Shown: positions 10,331 through 11,362 of the stretch, in pieces | Layout of the letters: each line of letters starts with the position of its first letter | Numbering within the stretch: position 1 is the first letter of the stretch | NCBI GenBank assembly: GCA_002422425.1 | Contig: DIVG01000073.1 | Coordinates: forward strand, 1-11,362 | Direction of reading: 5' to 3' | Length of the DNA stretch: 11,362 bases | From: Akkermansiaceae bacterium UBA6138 | GTDB lineage: Bacteria; Verrucomicrobiota; Verrucomicrobiia; Verrucomicrobiales; DEV007 | Translations under genes and position numbers: made by a program | The notes under the pieces: model-generated | What the model saw: only the letters and a program-made list of their open reading frames with translations | What the model was told of the DNA's origin: nothing | Database searches by the model: none

Positions 10331-11329
10331 ATGACGAAACGCCTCCTCTGTATTCCCCTGATCCTGAGCACCATGGCCCTCGCGGCCGACGACGCGAAGT
10401 CCGGTGTCTCCATCACCGAGAAAGACGATCGCCTCCGCATCGAGCTGAACGGCGAGCATTTCACCGACTACCTCATCAAGGGGGAAGACCGCTATTTCCC
10501 CCTCTTTTACCCCGTCCTCGGTCCCGGTCAGGTCGCGATGACGCGCAAGTTCCCGCTCGAGATCATCGAGGGGGAGGATACCGACCACCCGCACCACCAG
10601 TCGCTCTGGTTCGCCCACAGCGAGGTGAACGGCCACTCCTTCTGGGCAGTGCGCGAGTATGGCGACGTCAAACCCGGCAAGACCGTCCACCGAAAATTCA
10701 AGGAGGTCGTGAGCGGAAAAGAGAAAGGCCACTTCATCTCGGAGAATGACTACGTCGCCGCCGACGGTACCCTCGTGATGAGCGATACCCGCACGGTGCG
10801 CTTCACCACGCCTGCCGACGCGATGGCTCCCCGCCTCATCGACATCACGATCGCCTTCCACGCCACGAACGGCGACGTGACCTTCGGCGATCAGAAGGAC
10901 GCCGGCATGGCGATCCGGGTGGCTTCAGACCTGCAGGTCGAGCGCCGCACGAAAGAGAAAAACAAGCTCGCCCCCGCCGCCGGCCACCTCATCAACAGCG
11001 AGGGCGTCAAGGACGTCGAGACCTGGGGCAAGCGCGCCCGCTGGGTCGATGCCTACGGCGAAGTCGGCGGGGAACCCGTCGGCGTCGCGATCCTCGATCA
11101 TCCGGAAAATCCGCGTCACCCCACCTACTGGCACTCGCGCACCTACGGCCTCATCACTGCGAACATTTTCGGAAAGCGCCACTTTGAAAAACTCGATGAT
11201 CCCAAGGCGGGCGAGATGGTCATCCCCGACGGCGAGACCGTGACCTTCCGCTGGCGCTTCGCCTTCCACCGCGACGATCCCGCCAAGGCCGATGTGGAAG
11301 GCCTCTTCAAGCAATTCGCGGCGGAGTGA
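10331..11329 (+). CDS. Exported DUF6807 ('PmoA family') protein
   Basis: This 332-residue protein starts at ATG 10331, with a Sec signal at residues 1-18 (LLCIPLILSTMALA, cut before ADD). Cys7 lacks lipobox context. The mature chain is beta-rich and carries two conserved histidine clusters: DHPHHQSLWFAH (85-96) and DHPENPRHPTYWHSRTYGL (256-274), followed by ANIFGKRHF. These are the hallmarks of DUF6807, once named PmoA. That name is misleading, because the protein is soluble and has nothing of particulate methane monooxygenase. Family members in Planctomycetota and Verrucomicrobiota often sit near sugar oxidoreductases and sulfatases, so a periplasmic carbohydrate-related role is an inference. 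It is separated from the cytochrome gene by 72 bp holding its own promoter and operator candidates. The stop is TGA 11327-11329, and the length looks complete. Confidence 0.88.
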   Translation: MTKRLLCIPLILSTMALAADDAKSGVSITEKDDRLRIELNGEHFTDYLIKGEDRYFPLFYPVLGPGQVAMTRKFPLEIIEGEDTDHPHHQSLWFAHSEVNGHSFWAVREYGDVKPGKTVHRKFKEVVSGKEKGHFISENDYVAADGTLVMSDTRTVRFTTPADAMAPRLIDITIAFHATNGDVTFGDQKDAGMAIRVASDLQVERRTKEKNKLAPAAGHLINSEGVKDVETWGKRARWVDAYGEVGGEPVGVAILDHPENPRHPTYWHSRTYGLITANIFGKRHFEKLDDPKAGEMVIPDGETVTFRWRFAFHRDDPAKADVEGLFKQFAAE

Positions 11330-11362
11330 GTCACTCCCCTAACGGAACCAGAGGGCGGAACG
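11330..11362. other. Non-coding end of the window
   Basis: These 33 bases after the DUF6807 stop show no complete hairpin, T-run or start codon that I can support. Confidence 0.6.

Noticed and set aside
10331..11329. Methane monooxygenase subunit PmoA
   Set aside because: The family was once named PmoA, but this protein has a signal peptide, no membrane spans in the mature chain and none of the particulate methane monooxygenase features. DUF6807 is the right label.
1..11362. CRISPR arrays, tRNA or rRNA genes, complete insertion sequences
   Set aside because: I looked for spaced direct repeats, tRNA cloverleaf/TTCGA-type segments, conserved rRNA stretches and transposase motifs with terminal repeats, and saw none that can be supported.

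Overview
The window is GC-rich bacterial chromosome, almost entirely coded on the + strand. The gene content points to the Planctomycetota/Verrucomicrobiota/Chlamydiota (PVC) group, and I lean to Verrucomicrobiota. The evidence is a DUF1549/DUF1553 protein directly followed by a DUF1501 protein, a small exported protein with a 'planctomycete-type' cytochrome c domain, two SHD1 (SLA1 homology domain 1) modules, a DUF6807 ('PmoA') protein and a DUF5069 protein. Clear Shine-Dalgarno sequences are nearly absent, which also fits that group. No rRNA, tRNA, CRISPR array or intact mobile element is visible.

Region 1 (1-2131) is sugar-acid catabolism. It holds the last 35 codons of a fumarylacetoacetate hydrolase (FAH)-superfamily enzyme, then a complete IlvD/Edd-family dehydratase of the YjhG/YagF D-xylonate dehydratase type. 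Together they resemble the two dehydration steps of the non-phosphorylative (Weimberg-type) pentose pathway. Region 2 (2132-3771) is a membrane-quality pair: a short NfeD-like protein and a QmcA/stomatin-type SPFH protein. Region 3 (4007-7451) is an exported two-gene unit: an SHD1-DUF1549-DUF1553 protein with a Sec-type signal and a CxxCH motif, and a DUF1501 alkaline-phosphatase-fold protein with a Tat-like signal.

Region 4 (7452-8813) is accessory and partly decayed. It has a small membrane protein with lower-GC codons, an intact RelB/DinJ-family antitoxin, and an overlapping MazF/PemK-like toxin that keeps only its N- and C-terminal ends. An AT-richer scar with a perfect TATAAT and a 9-bp direct repeat follows, then an ORF that looks 5'-truncated. 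Region 5 (8814-11329) returns to normal gene density: a very basic 70-residue protein with its own promoter candidate and a textbook intrinsic terminator, a REP-like palindrome, a DUF5069-cytochrome/SHD1 pair, and a DUF6807 protein whose -10 box lies so close to the ATG that its mRNA may be leaderless.

I do not see a clear multi-gene novel defence or biosynthetic system. The leads most worth following are the toxin cut down by internal deletion, the SHD1 module shared by two exported putative haem proteins, the GNRA-capped palindrome at 9135-9154, the nested inverted repeats at 3813-3884, and the regulatory architecture upstream of the NfeD, basic-protein and DUF6807 genes. All family assignments come from reading the translated sequences, not from database searches.
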